A DNA stretch of 5,448 bases, taken from assembly GCA_024643595.1 (NCBI GenBank), contig JAHEMS010000272.1, positions 1 through 5,448 on the forward strand, given 5' to 3'. Below, piece by piece: positions 1 through 5,448 of this stretch (the stretch's first letter is position 1; every line of letters begins with the position of its first letter). The stretch comes from Bacteroidota bacterium (GTDB lineage Bacteria; Bacteroidota; Bacteroidia; Cytophagales; Cyclobacteriaceae). The notes below the pieces were generated by a model that was not told the DNA's origin, searched no databases, and was given only the letters and a program-made list of their open reading frames with translations. The position numbers and the translations under genes are program-made.

Positions 1-262
1 AGGTATTGGGGTCATTCGGATCTTTTTCTTCAAACTCCCACAGTAGTTTTGCGAGTCGCTCACAGTTTTCTCTTGGCACAGAATTTTTAATAACGATATA
101 TCCATTATTAATCCAGAATTTCCAGTCTGCTTCGGAAAGAACCCGAAGAGGGTTACCATTGGAGCGATCATTCAATTTGTGCTTGCTGGATTTTGCAACG
201 GAAGGATTGCCGGGAATCTCTTTATGTGCTGGTGCCATTGTGGCGGGGGTATTCTTTTCCAT
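1..262 (-). CDS. Phytanoyl-CoA dioxygenase (PhyH)-like protein, N-terminal part
   Basis: This is an open frame on the minus strand beginning at the ATG at 262-260 and running off the left edge after 87 codons. After a polar, probably disordered stretch of about 40 residues it reads LSEADWKFWINNGYIVIKN (residues 41-59), then a helix with ENCERL and LLWEFEEKDPNDPNT. A 'W-x-x-F/W-x-x-NGY-(I/V)-V-I' strand followed by a WEF helix and a DPNDP turn is typical of the start of PhyH-type Fe(II)/2-oxoglutarate dioxygenases. That family hydroxylates small substrates in the cytoplasm. The iron ligands (HxD...H) would lie beyond the window, so activity and substrate cannot be judged. The frame stays open upstream to a stop at 358-356 but has no other ATG there, so 262 is the best start; ATG 238 is a possible shorter one. 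No Shine-Dalgarno sequence is visible. A 106-codon open frame on the opposite strand is its antisense shadow. Confidence 0.72.
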   Translation of the reverse strand, partial: MEKNTPATMAPAHKEIPGNPSVAKSSKHKLNDRSNGNPLRVLSEADWKFWINNGYIVIKNSVPRENCERLAKLLWEFEEKDPNDPNT

Positions 263-411
263 GCGTATATGTGGTATGTTAAATCCTAGTATCTGGTTGA
301 TAGCTTTAAACTTTTGTTGGAGTTGAATCTTTGTTCTCCATTGACCTCTTATTTGCTAATAATATTTTAAGTACAGTCATATTCAATATTAGGGGTTCAC
401 GTTTAGCTAAT

Positions 412-1959
412 CTATTGGGACATCAGGGCCTTCATGGTCTCAAGCTGTATATATTCATCCACCAGTTGGCCATCGTGATAAAACAGGATAAGCTTAAGGG
501 GCACGTTGTTCCAGGCTAGCTGAGCGACATTGTCGGGGCTAATATTATACCGGCCTAATGTTTTTTGTGTTGGCCAGTCAACGGAAGGGAATGAAACATA
601 GGCCAATTCAGAACATACAATTCGATCAGTGGTATTAACATCAAAATTAAAATCATATTTTTTCCCCACTTGCCTAAAGGCCATGATCAACGCTTCCCGG
701 GTAAGTACTTCCTTGGATTTCTCATCAAATAATGGACGAAGGATAGCAAAGTCATCAATATTCATAAATTGATCGAGTGTACTTAATTGAACGCCATTTC
801 TTAAGGCCTCAATGATTTGATGCTCGTCTTTTGAATTGGGATCAGAACTTCCATTAATAAGTTTAGCGTATTGTGATATCATTGGGTTGTCCCACACCCC
901 GGCTTCGATAAGTTCTGTTTTGGTTCCTGTCCAAATGGCGACATGCCCGAAGTGCCCGGGGATTAACTTGTCGGTAAGCCGGAAGGGTGTTTTTTCCAAT
1001 AAGATATCCAGTGGCTTAAGCACCGATTGAATTTTTTGCTTGGCATTTCGGTCACCATATAATTTTCCTTTTCTTGATTCATACAAACCGATGGTATTAC
1101 CAAATAATCCACTTATTGTTTCAAAGGTTTCTGAAGTGGCGTCAGTTGCCAGATCTTGCAAGATTGTTTCAAACGCCTCCAGTTTTTTAGAGGCCACATT
1201 ACGAATCCTGATCTCTTTTACATAATTGTATGAAGGGCTTGATTCAATTAAGAACATGAGGTAAGAAAAATCCGAATCTTCATTGACATTTCCGATCGAT
1301 GATTTTTCCTTCTCATAAAAAGTAATAGCCCTCCTTATCCGGTGTCTGTTTTCAATGGAGTTTGCCGCTAAGGTCATTTCTTCAAGTTTATTAGACACCA
1401 GCCCAAATCCCATGTCAGGATCATTAATGATTTTTCTCAATCGATTATCTTTTTCAAACAGGACTGTTCCTAACAAGTAATTATCGTAGAGAGTAAGTGC
1501 AGCGCCTAAAGAAAGCATAAGGCCTTTGAGTCGAAGAATTGAGTTGATATTATATTTCAATAAAGATGCTGCTGATGCCTCTGCAGCACACTCGTATGAA
1601 TTGGCGATGTTCCACAACTCTTCCCGTATTTCAAGGTATGCTTCAGTGCCACTTTTTAAGGTGACAAGATCTCGGCTGGTCAAAGGAGTGTCACTATGAT
1701 ATCTTAACCGGTTTGAAACTTCCAGCATTTCTGAACGTGCCACCAGACTACGCTCAACCAGCACTTGTAAATTTTCCAGTTCTTGCTGAAATAATGTTTC
1801 CGGAGAAGTTCCATTATTAAACTTTTGAGCCAATCCTTCAAAACAGGCATCTTCTTTTTCACCGAGGTTTATTGAAATTTTAAAATAGGTATACGCAGCA
1901 AAAGCAAGGGCAAGAATTATGATGGCAATACCTATTTTTTTGATTAGACCTTTTCTCAT
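412..1959 (-). CDS. Membrane-anchored YiiX/C92-type permuted papain-like cysteine hydrolase with long helical N-terminal region
   Basis: The predicted protein has 515 aa from the ATG at 1959-1957; a TTG one codon upstream is also possible. Residues about 5-27 are basic and then hydrophobic (GLIKKIGIAIIILALAFAAY), a signal anchor or signal peptide placing the rest outside the cytoplasm. There is no lipobox. Residues about 40-310 are mostly amphipathic helix with charged heptad-like stretches and match nothing I recognise. Residues about 315-515 carry the marks of the permuted NlpC/P60-papain fold of the YaeF/YiiX (C92, PF05708) family: GHFGHVAIW with candidate catalytic His339, an IIEALRNGVQ strand (Glu384), YDFNFD (435-440), IVCSELAY with candidate nucleophile Cys449, and a GRYNISPDNV motif near 469-478. 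In this circularly permuted fold the His precedes the Cys, as here. Relatives are presumed amidases or lipid/peptide hydrolases, and the substrate is unknown. The only other cysteines are Cys39 and Cys123, which could form a disulfide. It lies about 150 bp upstream of the PhyH-like gene on the same strand and diverges from yiaA. Confidence 0.82.
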   Translation of the reverse strand: MRKGLIKKIGIAIIILALAFAAYTYFKISINLGEKEDACFEGLAQKFNNGTSPETLFQQELENLQVLVERSLVARSEMLEVSNRLRYHSDTPLTSRDLVTLKSGTEAYLEIREELWNIANSYECAAEASAASLLKYNINSILRLKGLMLSLGAALTLYDNYLLGTVLFEKDNRLRKIINDPDMGFGLVSNKLEEMTLAANSIENRHRIRRAITFYEKEKSSIGNVNEDSDFSYLMFLIESSPSYNYVKEIRIRNVASKKLEAFETILQDLATDATSETFETISGLFGNTIGLYESRKGKLYGDRNAKQKIQSVLKPLDILLEKTPFRLTDKLIPGHFGHVAIWTGTKTELIEAGVWDNPMISQYAKLINGSSDPNSKDEHQIIEALRNGVQLSTLDQFMNIDDFAILRPLFDEKSKEVLTREALIMAFRQVGKKYDFNFDVNTTDRIVCSELAYVSFPSVDWPTQKTLGRYNISPDNVAQLAWNNVPLKLILFYHDGQLVDEYIQLETMKALMSQ

Positions 1960-2104
1960 CAATCGTTCATCGATTATAATCTTAATTTAGTAATTCTTGG
2001 TATCTACGCCAACTACACCAAGCTAAATCGATAAACCGCGCATTTAAGGTAGATGAAAAGCCTTTGATTAGCCACAGTCTGGTCAAGCATTATCAGACCT
2101 GGAA

Positions 2105-2134
2105 TTGAAATTTTTTCAGAATATTATTATCTTG
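2105..2134 (+). promoter_or_regulatory. Possible Bacteroidota-type promoter for yiaA
   Basis: TTG at 2105-2107 is followed after 19 bases by TTATCTTG at 2127-2134. This resembles the Bacteroidota housekeeping promoter (a -33 TTTG box and a -7 TAnnTTTG box about 19-21 bases apart), with two mismatches in the -7 box. It would start transcription roughly 15-20 bases before the yiaA ATG at 2157, giving a short leader. It is found by eye in AT-rich DNA, so it may be chance. Confidence 0.25.
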
Positions 2135-2156
2135 GTCAGACACTAACCCCATACTT

Positions 2157-2573
2157 ATGAATCAAAAACCCTCAGCAGCTTTTGTGGCTTCCTCATGGAT
2201 TGCTCTTGGAGTAGGAATGATCGGCTTTCTCGTTGGCCTGTGGCGAGCAGAAATGCTCTTGAATGAAAAAGGCTATTATTTTACTGTTTTAATGTACGGA
2301 CTTTTCGCGGTAATCTCTCTTCAAAAAGCTGTGCGCGATCGATTGGAAGGTATTCCGGTAACGGATATTTACTATGGCATAAGTTGGTTCTCTGTCATTC
2401 TTAGTATTTTATTATTGGCAATTGGATTATGGAATGCCGAGTTATTGCCCAGTGAAAAAGGATTTTATGCCTTTGGATTTTTGATGGCTATCTTCGGAGC
2501 GATTACTGTCCAGAAAAATACACGCGATAGTCAGGATGCACAACCACCAACGATAAAAAATGTGGTGAAGTAA
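2157..2573 (+). CDS. yiaA: YiaA/YiaB family inner membrane protein, tandem two-helix domains
   Basis: This 138-aa protein contains two copies of the yiaA/B two-helix domain (PF05360). The first copy has GLWRAEMLLNEKG (residues 27-39) and QKAVRD (56-61); the second has GLWNAELLPSEKG (90-102) and QKNTRD (119-124). Four hydrophobic segments are visible at about 12-28, 40-56, 73-91 and 103-119, so this is a small integral inner-membrane protein with a polar C-terminal tail. The linker DRLEGIPVTDIYY between the copies also resembles E. coli YiaA as I remember it, and length and order agree with that two-domain protein. The molecular function of the family is not established. The ATG at 2157 gives the expected short polar N-terminus; no Shine-Dalgarno sequence precedes it. 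It is divergent from the hydrolase gene and followed by its own terminator, so it is probably a single-gene transcript. Confidence 0.9.
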   Translation: MNQKPSAAFVASSWIALGVGMIGFLVGLWRAEMLLNEKGYYFTVLMYGLFAVISLQKAVRDRLEGIPVTDIYYGISWFSVILSILLLAIGLWNAELLPSEKGFYAFGFLMAIFGAITVQKNTRDSQDAQPPTIKNVVK

Positions 2574-2600
2574 TTTTCTATTATCACTCCAGAATCAATT

Positions 2601-2636
2601 AAGGCTTAGGTATTCATTGTGCCTGAGCCTTTTTAT
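2601..2636 (+). terminator. Rho-independent terminator after yiaA
   Basis: AAGGCTTAGG (2601-2610) pairs with CCTGAGCCTT (2622-2631) in a 10-bp stem with one U-G wobble, around an 11-base loop, followed directly by a T-rich run (TTTTTAT). It sits 28 bases after the yiaA stop. The other side lacks a long A run, so it should act mainly on plus-strand transcripts. The hairpin overlaps a GTG at 2619 that would extend the next open frame, which argues against that GTG as a start. Confidence 0.78.
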
Positions 2637-2660
2637 AATCAAGAATTTTATACCCATAAC

Positions 2661-3953
2661 ATGCTCGAAAAAAATAATAAAAGACTGATCAATGCCTGGG
2701 CTTCCTATGATTGGTCTAATTCAGTATATAACCTAATTGTTACCACCGCTATCTTTCCTATATATTATCTAAGCACCACCCAAGAAGCATTCGGTGGAGA
2801 AATGGTTCGGTTTTTTGGAATGGAAATAAAGAATTCTGTTCTATACTCTTATGCAATATCGTTTTCATTCCTGGTCATCGTTGTGCTTTCCCCAATTCTT
2901 TCCGGCATTGCTGATTATGGGGGAAAGAAAAAGCAATTCATGCAGTTCTTTACTTATATGGGGTCGATGGCTTGTATAGGGCTATACTTTTTCAGAGGGG
3001 AAAATATTGAATATGGAATTATGTGCGCTGTGCTGGCCAGCATCGGATTTGCAGGATCGCTGGTTTTCTATAATGGATTTTTACCGGAGGTTGCTACTAT
3101 TGACATGATGGATAAAGTAAGCGCTAAAGGTTTTGCCATGGGATATTCTGGCAGTGTTATTTTATTGGGGGTGAACCTGGCGCTATTCATGAACTTCGAT
3201 GTCTTTGGGTTTTCAAATGGTAGTTCAGCAACGCAATTTGGTTTTATCCTTGTGGGCATTTGGTGGCTGGGGTTTTCACAGATCGCATTTTATTATTTAA
3301 AGGACAGATCGACAGGAAATCCGATCACCTTCAATACGCTTGGCAGAGGAATCAAGGAATTAAGAAAAGTGCTGGGAGTTGTGGGAGGAAGTAAGGTAAT
3401 GAGTCGTTTTCTTTCCTCCTTTTTTATGTTCTCCATGGGGGTGCAAACGGTAATGCTGCTGGCGCCTTTGTTTGGCGACAAAGAAATCGGGATGCAAGCG
3501 GACGAAATGATTTTTGTGGTTTTGATCTTACAGGTATTGGCTATTGGTGGAGCCTTTTTATTCGCATGGATATCAACCTTAAGAGGGAACAGATTTGCGA
3601 TAGGGTTGGCATTGATTGTCTGGATATTGATTTGTATAACCGGATATTTTCTGAAAGATAAAATTACCTTTTATTACCTGGCAGCCTTTCTCGGATTTGT
3701 TATGGGGGGAACCCAATCACTTTCTCGATCAACGTATTCAAAACTTATCCCAACCGAAAATAAAGACACAGCCTCCTTTTTTAGTTTTTATGATATCACT
3801 GAAAAACTGGCCATTGTTATAGGGTCTTTCTCATACGGCTTAATAGACCAGATTACAGGAAGCATGCGCAATAGCATGGTGTTTATGTCCATATTCTTCA
3901 TTGCCGGGTTTATTATTCTTCAATTTGTAAACCTAAAGAAAAGCGTGGCGTGA
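2661..3953 (+). CDS. UMF1/Atg22-like major facilitator superfamily transporter
   Basis: This 430-aa polytopic membrane protein probably has 12 transmembrane segments. Family marks are the N-terminal NAWASYDWSNSVYN (residues 11-24) leading into helix 1, the MFS loop 2-3 motif in the form SGIADYGGKKK (about 81-91), YNGFLPEVA (137-145), and a C-terminal-half block GGTQSLSRSTYSKLIP (349-364) followed by FFSFYDITEKLA (373-384). Together these match the UMF1 family, bacterial relatives of the yeast vacuolar permease Atg22. Bacterial substrates are unknown. The open frame can be extended 14 codons to a GTG at 2619, but that lies inside the terminator hairpin and adds a polar PEPFYNQEF tail atypical of the family, so the ATG at 2661 is chosen. 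No clear promoter lies between the hairpin and the ATG. The TGA stop overlaps the GTG of the acyltransferase gene downstream, indicating one operon. Confidence 0.88.
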   Translation: MLEKNNKRLINAWASYDWSNSVYNLIVTTAIFPIYYLSTTQEAFGGEMVRFFGMEIKNSVLYSYAISFSFLVIVVLSPILSGIADYGGKKKQFMQFFTYMGSMACIGLYFFRGENIEYGIMCAVLASIGFAGSLVFYNGFLPEVATIDMMDKVSAKGFAMGYSGSVILLGVNLALFMNFDVFGFSNGSSATQFGFILVGIWWLGFSQIAFYYLKDRSTGNPITFNTLGRGIKELRKVLGVVGGSKVMSRFLSSFFMFSMGVQTVMLLAPLFGDKEIGMQADEMIFVVLILQVLAIGGAFLFAWISTLRGNRFAIGLALIVWILICITGYFLKDKITFYYLAAFLGFVMGGTQSLSRSTYSKLIPTENKDTASFFSFYDITEKLAIVIGSFSYGLIDQITGSMRNSMVFMSIFFIAGFIILQFVNLKKSVA

Positions 3954-5311
3954 TCTATCACCTATTAAAGCAGTTGATAAAATTACTGCTATCCGTATTT
4001 TTCAAAAGTATTGTTGTCACCGGCAAACAAAATATCCCTGATGCAGGCCCACTCATTATTGTATCCAATCACCCCAACACGTTTATGGATCCTTTAATTG
4101 TAGCTTCTATTACAAATAAAAGGATTGGCTTTGTTGGCAATGCAGGAATATTTACCAATAAATTGTTGGCCTCCATATTGCGCTATTTTCATGTCATTCC
4201 AATATATAGAAAGAAGGATGTGCTTCCGGGAGAAAAGCCGGACAATAATGAAGCGTTTTACAGATGTCATCAATACCTGAGCGAAGGAAATATGTTACTG
4301 ATATTTCCAGAGGGGAGTAGCTATTATGAACTCAAATTAAGAGAAATAAAAACAGGTGCTGCCAGGATTGCCCTAAGCTATGAAGCGCTAAAGAATTTTA
4401 AAGGGAAACTAAGAATACTTCCAGTCACGTTGGACTATTCAGATTCGATTCAGTTCAGGAGCATGATCTCGGTTACCATATCCGAACCAATCTTATTAGA
4501 AGGGTTTAAAGAACTCTATCAAGCTGATGAGCTGGAGTGTGTTAGGAAATTGACGGAAGCGATCAAAGGCGCGTTGGCTAAAAATATACCGCATACCGAT
4601 GGAAAAGAGCAGGAAGATTTCCTGGTGAAAGCCCATAAATTCTATACGGCTTATTCCGAACCGGAAGCAGATTTGCACATTAACCCAAAACGCTCACTCG
4701 CGCTGAGGAATCAACTTTCAAAAGCACTTCACCACGTGCATCAGCTGGATCGTACACTTTATCAAAACATAGAGGAAAAAACACAACAATTTTTTGCTTC
4801 TCTCAAATCTGAAAATTTAACGACGGGGTTTTTCACGGATTCATTTATGAAGAAAAGTAAAATTGGAATTATCGTAGGTTACAGTCTTCAATTTATATTG
4901 CTTTTGCCGGTTTATATTTTTGGGGTAGCCACCAATTACATCCCTTATATTCTTCCATCGCAGCTATTTAACATGTCAAGGCTGGACATCGAGTATAAAA
5001 CTTCTGTGCAAATGTTTGCCGGTTTGATTACATTCTCCGTTTTCTATCCGCTTCAAATCTGGTTATTCAGAACCTACATTTCTAATGAGTTTTGGTATAC
5101 GGCCTTACTATTGTTGCTGTTCATTGTGGCGGGATATATCGCCATGTACTATTGGACTGAAGTCAAACGATTTGCCCGCGTTCTGCATTATTACTTTTTT
5201 GTGCATGCTGAAAACAAAAGCAAGATGTTGCAGTTAAGGAACGAAATTCTGAACCATATTGATGAGGCCAGAACTAGCCTGGCGGAACCGCGAAGAGAAT
5301 CAGCGACATGA
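3950..5311 (+). CDS. PlsC-like glycerolipid acyltransferase with C-terminal membrane domain
   Basis: The 453-aa protein has an N-terminal acyltransferase domain (about 1-215) with the four LPLAT blocks in order: NHPNTFMDP (40-48; His41, Asp47), HVIPIYRKKD (81-90), LIFPEGSSY (117-125) followed by KTGAARIAL (134-142), and ILPVTLDY (156-163). Such enzymes move an acyl chain from acyl-CoA, acyl-ACP or acyl-phosphate to glycerol-3-phosphate, a lysophospholipid or a related acceptor at the cytoplasmic face of the membrane. The first block has five residues between His and Asp rather than the usual four. A charged helical linker (about 215-300) leads to three likely transmembrane segments (about 304-335, 352-376, 381-402), followed by a charged tail. 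The start is GTG at 3950, overlapping the transporter stop as GTGA. No in-frame ATG precedes the active site, and the next one (Met46) lies within block I, so GTG is well supported. Translational coupling to the transporter is likely. The acceptor is unknown, and plain PlsC is unlikely given the extra length. Confidence 0.86.
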   Translation: MIYHLLKQLIKLLLSVFFKSIVVTGKQNIPDAGPLIIVSNHPNTFMDPLIVASITNKRIGFVGNAGIFTNKLLASILRYFHVIPIYRKKDVLPGEKPDNNEAFYRCHQYLSEGNMLLIFPEGSSYYELKLREIKTGAARIALSYEALKNFKGKLRILPVTLDYSDSIQFRSMISVTISEPILLEGFKELYQADELECVRKLTEAIKGALAKNIPHTDGKEQEDFLVKAHKFYTAYSEPEADLHINPKRSLALRNQLSKALHHVHQLDRTLYQNIEEKTQQFFASLKSENLTTGFFTDSFMKKSKIGIIVGYSLQFILLLPVYIFGVATNYIPYILPSQLFNMSRLDIEYKTSVQMFAGLITFSVFYPLQIWLFRTYISNEFWYTALLLLLFIVAGYIAMYYWTEVKRFARVLHYYFFVHAENKSKMLQLRNEILNHIDEARTSLAEPRRESAT

Positions 5312-5393
5312 TACGCCGGTAATTGTTTATATTTAATTTAACAGCGTACTTATAATGAAGATAATTGGTGATTCAAATTTAATAACGACTCTA

Positions 5394-5448
5394 ATGAAAT
5401 ATTCAATGTGTGTGTTTGTCCTGCTTCTTATCGGATGTTCATCGGATG
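5394..5448 (+). CDS. Putative lipoprotein, N-terminal fragment
   Basis: The frame ATG AAA TAT TCA... gives MKYSMCVFVLLLIGCSSD before the window ends. This is a short lipoprotein signal peptide: one lysine, a hydrophobic core, and the lipobox LIGC, with Cys15 as the presumed lipidated residue followed by SSD. Signals of this length are common in Bacteroidota. An in-frame ATG at 5355 would add 13 residues (MKIIGDSNLITTL) and is less likely because it puts polar residues ahead of the charged start. Nothing can be said of the mature protein. It lies 82 bases after the acyltransferase stop on the same strand. I see no terminator hairpin in that gap, so read-through from the operon is possible. Confidence 0.6.
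   Translation, partial: MKYSMCVFVLLLIGCSSD

Noticed and set aside
6..326. Plus-strand open frame of 106 codons
   Set aside because: It is antisense to the PhyH-like coding frame, is rich in Ser/Phe without domain character, and resembles no family I know.
263..411. Terminator or promoter between the hydrolase and PhyH-like genes
   Set aside because: Only AT-rich short palindromes such as TTAGCTAA are present; I found no GC-rich stem with a T run and no good -33/-7 pair.
836..1225. Two plus-strand open frames of 61-64 codons inside the hydrolase gene
   Set aside because: They are antisense to a well-supported gene, and their composition looks like reverse-frame translation of it.
1982..2012. 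Possible promoter for the hydrolase gene on the minus strand (TTG, 20 bases, TAAATTAA)
   Set aside because: The -7 box lacks the final TG of TAnnTTTG and the surroundings are AT-rich, so the match is close to chance.
2083..2140. GGTCA/TCAGAC words repeated in the divergent intergenic region, suggestive of an operator
   Set aside because: The inverted arms are only 4 bp and the repeated words are short and irregularly spaced, which does not support a regulator site.
3068..3481. Minus-strand open frames opposite the transporter gene
   Set aside because: They are shadows of a confidently identified coding frame, with no start context or motifs of their own.

Overview
The window looks like a chromosomal segment of a Bacteroidota bacterium, probably from the Cytophagales/Flammeovirgaceae side. 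The evidence is moderately AT-rich DNA, start codons without recognisable Shine-Dalgarno sequences, a short lipoprotein signal of the Bacteroidota kind, and a UMF1-type transporter and an NHPN-type acyltransferase that resemble Bacteroidota versions. The phylum is an inference from style; no marker gene is present.

Layout, left to right. (1) Positions 1-262, minus strand: the first 87 codons of a phytanoyl-CoA dioxygenase-like protein, cut by the window edge. (2) Positions 412-1959, minus strand: a 515-aa membrane-anchored protein with a long helical N-terminal region and a C-terminal permuted papain-like (YaeF/YiiX, C92-type) cysteine hydrolase domain. (3) Positions 1960-2156: a divergent intergenic region of about 200 bp. 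(4) Positions 2157-2573, plus strand: YiaA, a small four-helix membrane protein built from two copies of one two-helix unit. (5) Positions 2601-2636: a strong intrinsic terminator that closes the yiaA transcript. (6) Positions 2661-5311, plus strand: two genes joined by a 4-base GTGA overlap, a UMF1/Atg22-like major facilitator transporter and a glycerolipid-type acyltransferase with an added C-terminal membrane domain. (7) Positions 5394-5448, plus strand: the first 18 codons of a lipoprotein, cut by the window edge.

The best candidate for joint function is the transporter-acyltransferase pair. The overlap argues for coupled translation. A transporter beside an acyltransferase recalls the LplT-Aas lysophospholipid salvage pair of Enterobacteria, although this transporter belongs to a different family, so that reading is a hypothesis. 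The other genes show no clear link to it. I see no mobile elements, CRISPR arrays, tRNA or rRNA genes, and nothing that amounts to a plainly new system. The points most worth checking are the transporter start (the longest open frame begins inside the terminator hairpin), the HX5D form of the acyltransferase active site, and the helical domain on the C92 hydrolase.
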